Of a stretch of DNA of 34,847 bases, positions 21,990 to 31,900 are shown piece after piece. The notes beneath the pieces were generated by a model. It saw only the letters and a program-made list of their open reading frames with translations, was not told the origin of the DNA and ran no database searches. The stretch is from positions 1 through 34,847 of the forward strand of contig PBND01000049.1 of the NCBI GenBank assembly GCA_002722845.1, given 5' to 3'. Positions within the stretch are counted from its first letter, which is position 1; the number at the start of each line of letters is the position of its first letter. A program made the position numbers and the translations under genes. The DNA comes from Myxococcales bacterium. GTDB taxonomy: Bacteria; Myxococcota; UBA4151.

Positions 21990-22958
21990 GTGACCATCGA
22001 CAAAAACGATCGATTTCCCATGCCCAGCTATCCCAACGGCTGGTTTCAACTCTGCTATTCCGATGAACTCGACAGCGGTGCTGTCATGCCTTTGAGTTAT
22101 TTCGGCGAGGAGCTGGTTCTCTTTCGTGGAGAAGATGGAGCGCCCCGGCTTCTTGAAGCCTATTGTGCCCATCTCGGCGCTCATCTCGGCGTTGGTGGTG
22201 AGGTGAAAGACAATTGTGTCGTTTGCCCTTTTCATGCCTGGGCCTTTGATGGCGACGGGCAGTGCACCGACATTCCCTATGCAAAGCGGATCCCGAAGAA
22301 GGCAAAAGTACGGGCCTGGCCCGTGGTCGAGCGCAATGGCCTGATTCTCGCCTGGAATCACGGCGACCAAGCTGTACCGTCCTGGCAGGTCCCTGAAGTC
22401 CCAGAGTTTGGACACGAGGAGTGGACTGAATACACCACTCGGCGCTGGAAGATTCGCAGTCACAATCAAGAAATGGCCGAGAACGCTGTCGATTCGGCCC
22501 ATTTTCGCTATCTCCATAAGACCCAAAACATCCCCCCCACTGAAGCGACCACGGAGGACCATTTACTGGTCATGGAGTCGCCGGCGACCATGACGTATCG
22601 GGGCATGCCTGTGGAGGGACGTATTCGTTCCGAACTCTATGGCTTCGGTTTCACCATCACTCGTTTCTGGGGCATTGCCGAAACCTGTCTTGTGAGTTCG
22701 GCGACCCCTATCGATGGCGAATATATCGACGTGCGGTTTAGCTTCATGCTGCGAAAGACCCTCGCGGGTTCAGCCATCGACGATCCGGCCATGTTGGAGA
22801 TGGTGGCGAAGAAGTTTCGTCAGGCTGTGGAGCGAGAACTCGAGCAAGACATCCCGATCTGGGAAAATAAGAAGTACATCAGTCCACCGGTGCTCTGTGA
22901 TGGCGATGGACCGATTGGGCTCTTCCGAAAGTGGTGTCGCCAGTTTTACGTCGCCTAG
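21990..22958 (+). CDS. Rieske non-heme iron oxygenase, KshA/DAF-36 type, copy 2
   Basis: The protein is 322 residues if GTG 21990 is used (GGGGGTG just before it); GTG 21984 and ATG 22020 are alternatives. Rieske ligands are C59/H61 in 'CAHLGAHLGVGG' and C79/H82 in 'CPFHAW'. The iron site is 'NAVDSAHFRYLH' with D168, H171 and H176. The second part of the cluster motif and the ending 'DGPIGLFRKWCRQFYVA' match copy 1 at 15.2 kb, but overall sequence differs substantially, so the two are paralogues with probably different steroid positions or substrates. It has its own KstR-type operator identical to that of the SCP2 operon, and its gene overlaps by 4 bases the end of a convergent gene. No dedicated reductase is adjacent. 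Confidence 0.9.
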   Translation: MTIDKNDRFPMPSYPNGWFQLCYSDELDSGAVMPLSYFGEELVLFRGEDGAPRLLEAYCAHLGAHLGVGGEVKDNCVVCPFHAWAFDGDGQCTDIPYAKRIPKKAKVRAWPVVERNGLILAWNHGDQAVPSWQVPEVPEFGHEEWTEYTTRRWKIRSHNQEMAENAVDSAHFRYLHKTQNIPPTEATTEDHLLVMESPATMTYRGMPVEGRIRSELYGFGFTITRFWGIAETCLVSSATPIDGEYIDVRFSFMLRKTLAGSAIDDPAMLEMVAKKFRQAVERELEQDIPIWENKKYISPPVLCDGDGPIGLFRKWCRQFYVA

Positions 22959-23521
22959 AGGGCCCAGCCGTAGTTGAAACCGAGGGTGGGGAGCCAGGGG
23001 TAGCTCTCATGGACTGCGCCATCCTCCCGAAGTTGGTTCACCCCCAGTTGAATCTCTAAAACCCGGCCGTCTTTGGTGGTGTGCTTCCATCCGACGACAC
23101 CACCGAGAAGCAGGAAGTCTTGGCCGCCCAGTACTTTCTCGGGCACGGCAGCGATGCCGTCGTCCAGTTCGATCAACTGGAAGGCAGAGAGGCCGATTTG
23201 ACTGCCGCCGTGGAAGCGCCCGGTGGGATAGACAAGAAACTGGGCCCCTGCACCGAGAACGGCCCCCTGCCAAAGCCAACTCCCCCCGGCCAGGCCAACG
23301 TTGAAACTGGCTCGGCTGCCAAGCGACATCTCCACCTTCGCCTTGGTGATGCCTAAGGGGAGCAAAACAGGCGCAGCGGTTACGGCCAGTCGACTGTTTG
23401 CGACGCTGTCGTCATAGAAACTAAGACCGCCGCCTTCGGCATTGCGAATGCTGTCGAGAAAACGCCCCGCCTCGGCCGGCGCCGCGCTCATCACGAGGAA
23501 AGAGAGAAGAAAAAAACGCAT
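22955..23521 (-). CDS. Hypothetical exported, probably outer-membrane beta-barrel protein
   Basis: This is a 188-residue protein with a clear signal peptide 'MRFFLLSFLVMSAAPAEA'. The rest is Gly-rich with alternating hydrophobic strands ('GLAGGSWLWQGAVLGAGAQFLVYP', 'DFLLLGGVVGWKH') and ends 'LGFNYGWAL', resembling an 8-strand barrel or a small lipocalin-like envelope protein. No enzyme motif is seen. It converges on the second Rieske gene and is divergent from the MAPEG gene across about 95 bases. Function unknown; I do not recognise a family. Confidence 0.7.
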   Translation of the reverse strand: MRFFLLSFLVMSAAPAEAGRFLDSIRNAEGGGLSFYDDSVANSRLAVTAAPVLLPLGITKAKVEMSLGSRASFNVGLAGGSWLWQGAVLGAGAQFLVYPTGRFHGGSQIGLSAFQLIELDDGIAAVPEKVLGGQDFLLLGGVVGWKHTTKDGRVLEIQLGVNQLREDGAVHESYPWLPTLGFNYGWAL

Positions 23522-23616
23522 CGAACTGCCTCCAACTGCTGCCTAGACGTTTGAGTTTGCTCGTTATGCAACGCATCTGATTGCGAGGCAGCCTAAAGCC
23601 TCGTATCGGCACATTC

Positions 23617-24006
23617 ATGGATCCACTCTACTATCTACCCATCGTCTACCTGGGTTTGGTCATCGGCAGCAAAGGCATCCTGGGCTATGCCATGCACCGC
23701 CTTGGTGGGCGCTACGATAACAGCAATCCGCGGGCGCAACAGGATGCCCTCGAAGGCTGGGGGCAGCGAGCAAAGGCAGCCCATTACAATACCTACGAGG
23801 CTTGGCCCGTCTACGCCATTGGGCTGCTCGCTGCTCGATTTGGTGGCGGTGATCCGTTGTGGATTCACGGATTGAGCCTGGTCTGGATCAGCCTGCGTCT
23901 GCTCTATCTTTATGCCTATGTGGCTGATCATGATCGCTTACGGACCTTATCGTGGAGCGGAGCTACCTTTGCTGCCTGCTGGCTGATGGTACTCTCTCTC
24001 CAATGA
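23617..24006 (+). CDS. MAPEG-family small membrane protein
   Basis: The protein is 129 residues from ATG 23617; a start at 23581 adds 12 residues without a better ribosome site. It has four hydrophobic segments and the family signature 'RAKAAHYNTYEAWPVYAIGLLAA' in the second part, as in MAPEG (membrane-associated eicosanoid/glutathione metabolism) proteins such as the bacterial ones linked to glutathione S-transferase or peroxidase activity. Its stop overlaps the start of the DUF5916 gene (ATGA), so the two are coupled. The function in bacteria is generally unclear. Confidence 0.85.
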   Translation: MDPLYYLPIVYLGLVIGSKGILGYAMHRLGGRYDNSNPRAQQDALEGWGQRAKAAHYNTYEAWPVYAIGLLAARFGGGDPLWIHGLSLVWISLRLLYLYAYVADHDRLRTLSWSGATFAACWLMVLSLQ

Positions 24007-26084
24007 TGAGTTGGATGGCTCTTACATTGCTTTGGGCCGCACCACCCGCTTGGCCCGCTGCGCCTGGGACGCCCATTGTAGATGGACGCTTGGACGATGA
24101 CGTCTGGAGTCAAGCAGCTCGTCTCGATGACTTTCGCCAAGCGGTCCCAGACAATGGAGCGAAGCCTAGTGTCTCGACGCGTGTGGCCTTCGCATACGAC
24201 CAGGAAGCCCTCTATATCGCTGTGTGGGCAGATGACCCGTTGCCTGCCCGCATTGTGAGTTTTGAGCGTGACCGCCTGGACTTAGACGACAAGATACGTG
24301 TGCTGATCGATACCTACGACGATGATCGAAACGCCTATCTATTTGCCACCAACCCCGCAGGTGTCCTTTGGGACAGTCAGATTGGCGGGAATGGCCGTCA
24401 AAAGAACAAGGATTGGGACGGTCTTTGGTGGGTGGAAACCCTGGTTCATGACGGCGGTTGGACAGCAGAATTTCGAATCCCGTTTGCCTCGCTCCGCTTG
24501 CCTGAGCGCGCAGAGCAACGATGGGGACTCAACATCGAGCGCTTCTCTGCGGCCCGGCGTGAGACCGTTCGGTGGCAAGCCTGGCAACGTGGCGCTCGCT
24601 TCGAACAGGTCGCTCGGGCTGGTACTCTGCAGGGAGTGAAGGGCCCGCCGAGACAACTTGGCCTGGTCTTCAAACCCTATGGCTTGCTGGGTTCAGGGGA
24701 GTCCGGTGGCTTCGTGCAAGGGGGATTGGATCTCGATGTGCAATTGAGTCGTTCCCTCGGTTTGTCGCTCACGCTGTTTCCCGACTTTGCCCAAGCAGAA
24801 GCGGACCGAGCGCAGGTAAACCTGGGCCTTTCGGCACTCTACCTCCCTGAGAAGCGAAGGTTTTTTCTCGAAGGCAAAGATTTCTTTGCCTTTTCCATGG
24901 GTGACCAGGTCCGTCCCTTTTATAGCCGACGGATCGGTCTCAACAGTGATGGAGAGACGGTGCCGATTCAAGGCGGAGCCCGTCTCTTGGGGAAATGGGG
25001 CAGCGATACGTTGGGCATGCTCGTCGCTCGCATGGCATCTCAGGGAGAGGATTCGGCAGTGGAGGCAGGCGCTCTTCGCTACAGTCGAGATGTTCTCTCG
25101 AGTTCCACCCTCGGCACAGTGATGACCGCCCGGCGACAAGGTGATGATTTCAATGGGGTCTTCGGTTTCGATTTTCGGTATTCGACCAATCGTTTCCGCG
25201 AGCGCCAGAACCTTGTTGCTGAGGCGATGGTTTTGGGCAGCGTCGATCAAACCGAAGTGGCGCAAACCACGGGTTTCGCCCATCGCCTCCTCGTCTCCGC
25301 TCCCAATGACCTCGCTCGATGGAAGTTGGTGGCCGAACGCAGTGGCGCCAGCTTTGAGCCAGGTTTGGGCTTTTTGGCTCGTTCTGGGTTTCATCGCTTT
25401 GCTTTTGACTGGACCAAGCGTTGGCGTCCTCGGAACGCTCGAAACCCGCTTTACATGGAGATGACACCCATCGATGTGTCGCTCCGTTTGCGTGATCCCG
25501 ATTTAAGCTTTCAGGCCATCAACGGGGAGATCAGTCCATTCAGTGCGGTGAGTCGACAGGGCTTGTGGATGAAGGTGGAACTTCACGGGGACGTGGAGCG
25601 GTTGGAGGAGTCCTGGGAACTCATCGAATCCCTCACGGTACCCGCCGGCGACCATGTGAACAGTCAATTTGTGATCATGACTGATACCCCGAACGGAGCG
25701 CCTATCGGCTTCTTCGCTTATCTCGGGACTGGGCCTTACTTTGGAGCCTGGCGCACGACGCTGCTCGGTGACTTTCGGGCTCAAGTCGCTCGGCGGTTAC
25801 GGTTGTTTTATCGCCACCGACTCGACAGTTTTGATTGGGATGGTGATGTGGCCCTTGTCCACGTCTCCGAAAGTACAGCGAAGTTGGCCCTTAGCCGGCA
25901 ACTCTACGGCAGTGTGAAACTGCAATATGTCAACACGGACGATCTGTGGCGACTGTCGGGTCGCCTGCGTTACACACCCTGGTCTGGTTTGGATGCTTAC
26001 TTGGTTTACGACCACCAATTCGAACCGGATGAAGGGGCCGAATTTGCGGTGCTTGGTAAAGTGGTCTGGCAGTACGCCCGCTAG
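24003..26084 (+). CDS. CBM9-like/DUF5916 outer-membrane-associated protein
   Basis: This 693-residue exported protein starts at ATG 24003, coupled to the MAPEG gene. After a signal peptide 'MMSWMALTLLWAAPPAWPAA', residues about 20-200 form a CBM9-like beta sandwich: 'PIVDGRLDDDVWSQAARLDDF', 'ALYIAVWADDP', 'DLDDKIRVLIDTYDDDRNAYLFATNPAGVL' and 'TAEFRIPFASLR'. The remainder (about 220-693) is a long series of beta strands typical of DUF5916 barrels, including 'PEKRRFFLEGKDFFAF' and 'RPFYSRRIG', ending 'LGKVVWQYAR'. Such proteins are common in Bacteroidota, Acidobacteria and myxobacteria and are thought to sit in the outer membrane; their substrate is unknown. The family is well supported, the role not. 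Confidence 0.85.
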   Translation: MMSWMALTLLWAAPPAWPAAPGTPIVDGRLDDDVWSQAARLDDFRQAVPDNGAKPSVSTRVAFAYDQEALYIAVWADDPLPARIVSFERDRLDLDDKIRVLIDTYDDDRNAYLFATNPAGVLWDSQIGGNGRQKNKDWDGLWWVETLVHDGGWTAEFRIPFASLRLPERAEQRWGLNIERFSAARRETVRWQAWQRGARFEQVARAGTLQGVKGPPRQLGLVFKPYGLLGSGESGGFVQGGLDLDVQLSRSLGLSLTLFPDFAQAEADRAQVNLGLSALYLPEKRRFFLEGKDFFAFSMGDQVRPFYSRRIGLNSDGETVPIQGGARLLGKWGSDTLGMLVARMASQGEDSAVEAGALRYSRDVLSSSTLGTVMTARRQGDDFNGVFGFDFRYSTNRFRERQNLVAEAMVLGSVDQTEVAQTTGFAHRLLVSAPNDLARWKLVAERSGASFEPGLGFLARSGFHRFAFDWTKRWRPRNARNPLYMEMTPIDVSLRLRDPDLSFQAINGEISPFSAVSRQGLWMKVELHGDVERLEESWELIESLTVPAGDHVNSQFVIMTDTPNGAPIGFFAYLGTGPYFGAWRTTLLGDFRAQVARRLRLFYRHRLDSFDWDGDVALVHVSESTAKLALSRQLYGSVKLQYVNTDDLWRLSGRLRYTPWSGLDAYLVYDHQFEPDEGAEFAVLGKVVWQYAR

Positions 26085-26419
26085 AAGAAGGTCTCGTAGG
26101 CCGCCTCATCGTAGCCGACGATCAACGCACCCTCTTTGTCGATCACAGGCCGCTTCATCAGGCCTTGGTGTTCGAGGAGTTGGTCGAGTAACTCCTCATC
26201 GGAGAGATTCTGATCCTTGAGGCCTAGCTTGCGCCAGGTCATCCCTCTTCGGTTGAGGACAAGATCCAGGCCCTTCTCTTCGACGAACCTGCTCATCTCC
26301 GCCCGGGTGATCGGTCGCTTTTTCCAGTTCACTTCTTCAAAAGGCAGGCCCTTGGCGTTGAGCCAGTCTTTGGCTTTCTTCACCGAACCACAATTGGGGA
26401 TGCCGTAGAGTGTAATCAT
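26081..26419 (-). CDS. ArsC/Spx-like thioredoxin-fold protein (YffB type)
   Basis: The protein is 112 residues from ATG 26419, overlapping the glycosidase stop by four bases (ATGA). It begins 'MITLYGIPNCGSVKKAKDWL', where Cys10 lies in the ArsC-family position, followed by 'EEVNWKKRPITRAEMSRFVEEKG', 'NRRGMTWRKLGL' and 'LMKRPVIDKEGALIVGYDE'. The single active cysteine and 'PxxKRPV' loop are like YffB and Spx proteins rather than the arsenate reductase proper. It probably acts with glutathione or in protein regulation. It converges on the DUF5916 gene with a 4-base overlap. Confidence 0.9.
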   Translation of the reverse strand: MITLYGIPNCGSVKKAKDWLNAKGLPFEEVNWKKRPITRAEMSRFVEEKGLDLVLNRRGMTWRKLGLKDQNLSDEELLDQLLEHQGLMKRPVIDKEGALIVGYDEAAYETFF

Positions 26420-28008
26420 CGGTTCATGTGCTTCGTGCGGTCGGCTGGGGGGATGGTGCCCGTGCTGGCGATATCGCCGTAGAGGCGTACGGCCGGTCGA
26501 GCGACCCGAGTCTTTTGCGGGTCGTTGGCGCCGTCCATGGCATAAAGCCCCATGCGCCAGGCGTCCCCATGGTTCCATTCGAAGTTGTCCATGAAGGTCC
26601 AGTAGAAGTAGCCACGCACATCGGCGCCCCGAGCCACCGCTCGTTGCAGGGCGTCGATGTTGTGAACGATGAAGCGTTCCATGTAGTCGGGATCGTTGTC
26701 ATCGTAGATCGCCCCGTTTTCCGAGATGTAGACGGGATAGCCCAGGTCCTCGTTGACGAACTTGATCATCTCTTCGAGGCGGTCCGGTTGGTTGATCCCT
26801 TCTTCAAAGCGTAGGGGGTCGACGGTGAGCAGGGGGCTCAAGTCTGGCAGGAAACTGGTGGGGGCACCGGCCACCGAAATGCCAAAGTACCAGTTCACGC
26901 CGATCCAATCCATGCGTCCGGCCAGGTCTTCACGGAACTCGCTCTCGCCGTCGAGATCCGGATCTGCTTGGCCCAGGGCGACCGCTCGCAAGAAGGCTTT
27001 GTTCCACAGGTAATCAATGTTCTCCGCCGCCAATTCATCTGCGGGATCGCTGGGGTCGATGGGGCTGATGGGCACGAGGGGGTAGACAATACCGACTCGA
27101 GTGGCGTGACCATCGCCATCGGCGTCGGTCACATCGTTGGCTCGTACGGCATCAACCATGCGCGCATGGGCGGTAATGAGCGCATTAAAGACGGTAAGCG
27201 CTTGTTCGGGGCGAAATGACAAGGCCGGGGGATGACTGCGCTCGGCACTGGGCTGAAAGTAACCAAAGAGCATGTTTTGTAGCGGTTCGTTGAGGGTCGC
27301 CCAGCGGTCCACGTCACCACCAAATTCTTTCGCAACGAAGCCACTGAACTTGGCGATTTCTCGAATGGTGCGCTCATCATCCACCCAGCCCCGCCGGTCG
27401 CAGTTGGCGAAGTCCACATGACAGGTGGGGGCATCGTGAATCCAAACCGGGAGTGCGTAGTGGTTGAGGGTGACCACCGGCTGCAGACCCCGGGCCTTCA
27501 TGGCTGCAAACATGGCTCGGGACTTGGCCACACCCTCAGGACTGGCGAGGGCTGAGAGCTCCTCATGGGTGTTGGCCTCGTCCGTGGCTGTGGGAAAAAT
27601 CCGGCTCCACTCGATACTCATGCGAAAGGCGTTGTTTTTGAGTTCGCTGGAGGCCCGTTCGAAGTCCGCCTCATAGAGTTCCCAAAAGCCAGGGCCCACT
27701 TCGCTGGGGTGGTCGCCGGAAAGAAAGGCGCCGTCCGACTCGACCGTCCGAGGGTCCGTGGTAAAGGTGAACCAGTCCGAGTTCACATCTTCGCACTCTT
27801 CCCGTGGGAGGGTGGGGCAACCGTAGTCCGCTTGGAAGCCAGCGATGGCCGTACCCCATAGGAAGTCATCATCAAACTTGGGCAGCGCCTTACAGGTCTG
27901 GTCGTGGTCACAGAACTCTGTCACGGCACAGTCCCCGGGCGAACAGGGGGGTGGGTCCTCATCGCAACCGACGAGGAGCATGGGGACGATGAACAGAAAG
28001 CGGCGCAT
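26416..28008 (-). CDS. Lipoprotein glycoside hydrolase family 1 (beta-glycosidase)
   Basis: This 530-residue protein starts at ATG 28008 with AAGGAGC upstream; earlier frame extension into the intergenic region was rejected. The lipobox 'MLLVGC' predicts lipidation at Cys15, followed by a short Cys-rich stretch ('CSPGDCAVTEFCDHDQTC') as often found in myxobacterial lipoproteins. The catalytic (beta/alpha)8 domain has 'FLWGTAIAGFQ', the acid/base Glu241 in 'ATLNEP', and the nucleophile Glu430 in 'YISENGA'; 'GYFYWTFMDNFEW' forms the aglycone/glycone site. A Ca-binding-like 'DADGDGHATRVG' segment is inserted at about 295. It hydrolyses beta-linked gluco- or galactosides at the cell surface or in the periplasm. 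The preferred sugar is not predictable. Confidence 0.92.
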   Translation of the reverse strand: MRRFLFIVPMLLVGCDEDPPPCSPGDCAVTEFCDHDQTCKALPKFDDDFLWGTAIAGFQADYGCPTLPREECEDVNSDWFTFTTDPRTVESDGAFLSGDHPSEVGPGFWELYEADFERASSELKNNAFRMSIEWSRIFPTATDEANTHEELSALASPEGVAKSRAMFAAMKARGLQPVVTLNHYALPVWIHDAPTCHVDFANCDRRGWVDDERTIREIAKFSGFVAKEFGGDVDRWATLNEPLQNMLFGYFQPSAERSHPPALSFRPEQALTVFNALITAHARMVDAVRANDVTDADGDGHATRVGIVYPLVPISPIDPSDPADELAAENIDYLWNKAFLRAVALGQADPDLDGESEFREDLAGRMDWIGVNWYFGISVAGAPTSFLPDLSPLLTVDPLRFEEGINQPDRLEEMIKFVNEDLGYPVYISENGAIYDDNDPDYMERFIVHNIDALQRAVARGADVRGYFYWTFMDNFEWNHGDAWRMGLYAMDGANDPQKTRVARPAVRLYGDIASTGTIPPADRTKHMNR

Positions 28009-28136
28009 AATAAGCTCCTTGGCGCTGGGTTGGTGCCAGGACTCAGGGGTCGGCACAAGCCGTCGGTTGATTATTCCTGTGGTGGTAAACCCTCGATTCG
28101 GCGGGGGGCGTCGCGTGGTTAGATTCACCCTGGTCA

Positions 28137-28925
28137 TTAAGGTTGTTGACAGGTTTGGCGGATCAGGAAGCCTAACTGCACCGGAGCCTCCACCAGTGGG
28201 TTGTGACCGCAGTCGGCCATCACGGTATACTTACTCTCCGGAAAGAGATCACAGAGGTTTTCCGCTCGTTCTTGATCCACTGTGTTTCGATCGCCCGTGA
28301 TGATGTGGACCGGACACTGGACACCAAGGTCGTTCTCGGGTCGCAAGCAGGTCCCAGAGCCAAAACGACGCAAGGCGAGTGCGAGGCTTGGGCCATGCTG
28401 GTTCAAGCGCAGATAGCGCTGGCGCTCTCGAGCTTGGTCACTTTGCCCCCGAAAGATGGGTTTTCGCTCCCACTCCTGCACCACCTCCTCTAACTCTTGG
28501 TATTCCAAGCGTTGGGCAAGCATCTCATCCTCGATGCGTCTCGCTTTGGCTTCTTCCGGATCTTTGTAGCCGGGATGGCCGCTAATGAGGACCAGCCCCC
28601 CCAGCGCGCCCGGGGCGTAGGTTGCCAATTGCATCGCTGTGCGGGCGCCCATGGAATAGCCAGCGACAATGGGTTTTCCCTGGCAGTCCATTTCTTGAAT
28701 GCGGCGGTGAAGGGCTTGAGCGAGAGCCGGCCAGTCTTCTAGGTCCAACAGGGCGGCAGCAGAGCGGCCATGACCGGGCAGATCGACGAGGAGGACGCGG
28801 AAGTACCCGGCCAAGCTCATGGCGAGGGGTTGCCAACTCTCTGAATCACCAAAGAAACCGTGAATTAAAACCAGCCCTGGGGAGGAGGCCTTGCCGATCT
28901 CCTCGCTGTAGAGAACATCGGTCAT
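28137..28925 (-). CDS. Alpha/beta-hydrolase, MenH-like
   Basis: This 262-residue alpha/beta hydrolase starts at ATG 28925, overlapping the PutA-DoxX stop by four bases. Features are the oxyanion segment '[12 protein letters not shown]', the nucleophile elbow 'GYSMGAR' with Ser91, Asp212 in 'ITGDRNT' and His241 in 'DCGHNP'. The 'GYSMGxR' elbow and size resemble MenH (2-succinyl-6-hydroxy-2,4-cyclohexadiene-1-carboxylate synthase of menaquinone synthesis), but no other men gene is near and MenH-like sequences with other esterase roles are common. Coupled expression with PutA is seen in the overlap; a functional link is not evident. Confidence 0.85.
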   Translation of the reverse strand: MTDVLYSEEIGKASSPGLVLIHGFFGDSESWQPLAMSLAGYFRVLLVDLPGHGRSAAALLDLEDWPALAQALHRRIQEMDCQGKPIVAGYSMGARTAMQLATYAPGALGGLVLISGHPGYKDPEEAKARRIEDEMLAQRLEYQELEEVVQEWERKPIFRGQSDQARERQRYLRLNQHGPSLALALRRFGSGTCLRPENDLGVQCPVHIITGDRNTVDQERAENLCDLFPESKYTVMADCGHNPLVEAPVQLGFLIRQTCQQP

Positions 28926-31900
28926 CGCTGTCTCCAGCGGGCATCCAAACTGTGACGACCCGCGCCCGTAAAGAGGAGGGCGATGGCCGGCAAAGCGTAG
29001 AGTAGGGCGAACTCCTTTTTGGCCCAGGGGTCACCACCGTGGACCATGACGGCAGCTACCACCATGGTGATGATCAAGGGGACGGTGGCGAGCCGCGTAA
29101 ACAGCCCCAAGATGATCAAGAGAGGTGCGAGCACTTCGCCGACGATGGCGAGGCTGAGGCTCAGGGAACTGCCGACACCAAGGGGGTCGGGAAAGTGGGC
29201 GGATTTGGCTGCGAAATTGGCCAGCTTCGGCCAGCCGTGACCCAAAAGCATGAAAGCGCCCACCGAGACGCGCAGGAAGAGTAAGCCCAGATCGGCTCCG
29301 GCTGCGGCCTTGGCTTCGTGGCCTTGGCCGGCATCGGCTTTTGGCGTGGCAGGGGCCTTGGTGAGTCCTACATCCGGTGCGAAGCCACTGCGTAGCGTGT
29401 TCTCCGCGACCGCCACACCATCGGCAAACTGCTGGAGGTAGTCGGGCCCGCCGGCTTTGCCGCCCAGACCGCTCATCTTAAAGCCGCCGAAGGGATGGCG
29501 CTCGACGATGGCCCCCGTGCAACCCCGATTGATGTAGAGGTTACCCACTTCCAATTGGTCTCGAGCCTGGGCGATCCGGGCCGGCGAGCGGGAGTAGAGG
29601 CCCGCGGTGAGGGCGTAGGGCGTGGCATTTACCCACTCGATGGCTTGTTCGTAGCTCTCGGCCCGCATCACGGCCACGACCGGCCCAAAGACCTCCTCGT
29701 TGGCGATCCGATGGCTGGGCGTGATGTCCTTAACGACCGTCGGAGGCGGGAAGTAGCCCCCCTCTGGGACGTCTGCTTGAGCAAGCAGAGTGCCCTCGGA
29801 TTGGGCGAGGTCGATATAGCTCAGTGTACGTTCATAAGCCTCCTGATCCACCACCGGCCCGAGATCGAGAGCCGGCTGACAGGCCCCGCCGACCCGCAGG
29901 GCGGCCACGCCGTCTGCTAAGCGGGTACAGAACTCGTCGTAGGCCTTGCTGAGCACGACCACTCGGCTGCAGGCCGAGCATTTTTGACCAGCGAATCCAA
30001 AGGCCGATTGGAGCACTCCGGTCACCGCCTCGTCTAAGTCCGCATCATCATCTACCAAGATGGCGTTCTTGCCACCCATCTCGCAGATGACCCGCCGCAC
30101 CTGCGATTGGCCCTCGCTGGTCTTTGCGGCCGTTTCGATGATGGAGAGACCCACGGCTTTCGAGCCGGTAAAGGCCACGATGCTTGTCCGGGGATCAGCC
30201 ACTAGGCTCGCCCCCAAGGTCTCGCCACGACCCGGTAAAAAGTGGGCCACGCCGTTGGGGAGCCCTACTTCGAGGAGGAGGTCGAAGAAGAGCTTGGCGA
30301 TAGCCGAACTCTGTTCAGCGGGTTTGATGAGGACGCTGTTGCCCATGACGAGGGCAGCGGTGCTCATGCCGCAGAGGATGGCCAAGGGGAAGTTCCAGGG
30401 GGCGATCACCACCGCGACGCCTCGTGCTCGGAAGGACAGCAGGTTGTCTTCTCCTGGCACATGGACTTGCAAGGCCTGGCCCCGTTGCAGTTTCAGTGCC
30501 TCACGGGCGTAATACTCGCAGAAGTCGATGGCCTCGGCCACGTCGGCATCGGCTTCCCAGGCTGGCTTACCCACTTCGACCATCATGCAGGCGGTCAGTT
30601 CGTGGCGCCGTGCCCGCATGGCGGCGGCCAGTCGCCGTAACATGGCGGCTCGGACTTCAACGCCCTTGGCTGCCCAAGCCGGCTGAGCTGCCTGCGCCGA
30701 GGTGAGGGCTCGGTCGCCTTGCTCGATACTGGCCCCAATCACGTCCGCCACCACTTGGTTGATCTGGCTCGGATTTTCCCGGCGCCATCGACACTCCCCT
30801 TCGTTGAGCCACTGCCCATCGATCCAGGGCTGAACGGTCAGCGGCAGGTGCTCGGTGAAGGCATCGGCCGCGTTGCGGAACGATTCATAGGTGCTGAAGT
30901 GATGAAAGTTGGCCACTGGTTCATTGGCAAAGGGGCCCGGCTCGTCCTCCGCTGCTTCTGGAGGCTCTCGAGTGTGACTCTTTTCCCGATCCGCCCGACC
31001 GCCTGCATCTTCAGGGGCAGCGAGCAGGGCCGCCGCGGACTGACCGGCCGCGGAAGCCACGAGCCAGCCTTCGTTGCTCGTATTCTCCAGCAGCCGGCGG
31101 ACCAAATAGGACATGCCGGGGAGTAACTCGCCGACGGGGGTGTAGACCCGCAAGCGATAGCCTTGTTCTCGCACCGCCTCCATGAGCCCTTCGGCCATGC
31201 CGAAGAGCATTTGGAACTCGAGATCGCTCCGGGCTAAGCCTTTCGCTTCGCCGTAGGCCATCGCAGCCGCAATGGATCGAGCGTTGTGACTGGCGATGGC
31301 TGGCCGCAGAGCATCGGCGTGGTCGATCAAAAAGCGGGTCATCCGCTCGAAGTTCGCGTCGCTGTCCGCCTTGTGCGTATAGACCGGAATCGACCAGCCT
31401 TCTTGTTGCGCCTGGATCACCTCCTGGTCCCAGTACGCCCCCTTCACCAGTCGGACCGTAATCGGTGCGCCGCGGCCTTGAACCCAATCGAGCAACTGTT
31501 CCGCTTCTTTCTGAGCGTCGACCAGATAGGCCTGACTCACGATGCCGAGGTGGGGATAGTCGCCAAGTGTGGGCCCTGTGCAGATCTTCTCGAAAAGCCA
31601 GAGGGTCGCCTCCCGGTGGGCGTCATCCTCCATATCCACGTTCACGAAGGCCCCCAGTTCCCGGGCCCGCTGCAGAATGGGGACGAGGTTCGCTTCGGCC
31701 GTACGCATTAACCCCTTACGGTCCAGGCAATCGAAATGGGGGTCGAGGGCTGAGAGCTTGATGGAGATATTGACCGGGGGGACCGGGCCCCAACTGGCGG
31801 TTTCCAGGGCATCGCCGGGCCATTGGGCCGCATCCGCTGCCAGGGCATCGAGGACTTCCAGGTAGCGGTCTCGATAGACGCCGGCTTCAGCCATGCCCAT

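Noticed and set aside
28922..29300. Frameshift or assembly joint between PutA and DoxX
   Set aside because: The frame runs without a stop through a plausible Ala/Pro linker and codon usage does not change; no separate DoxX start with a ribosome site is seen.
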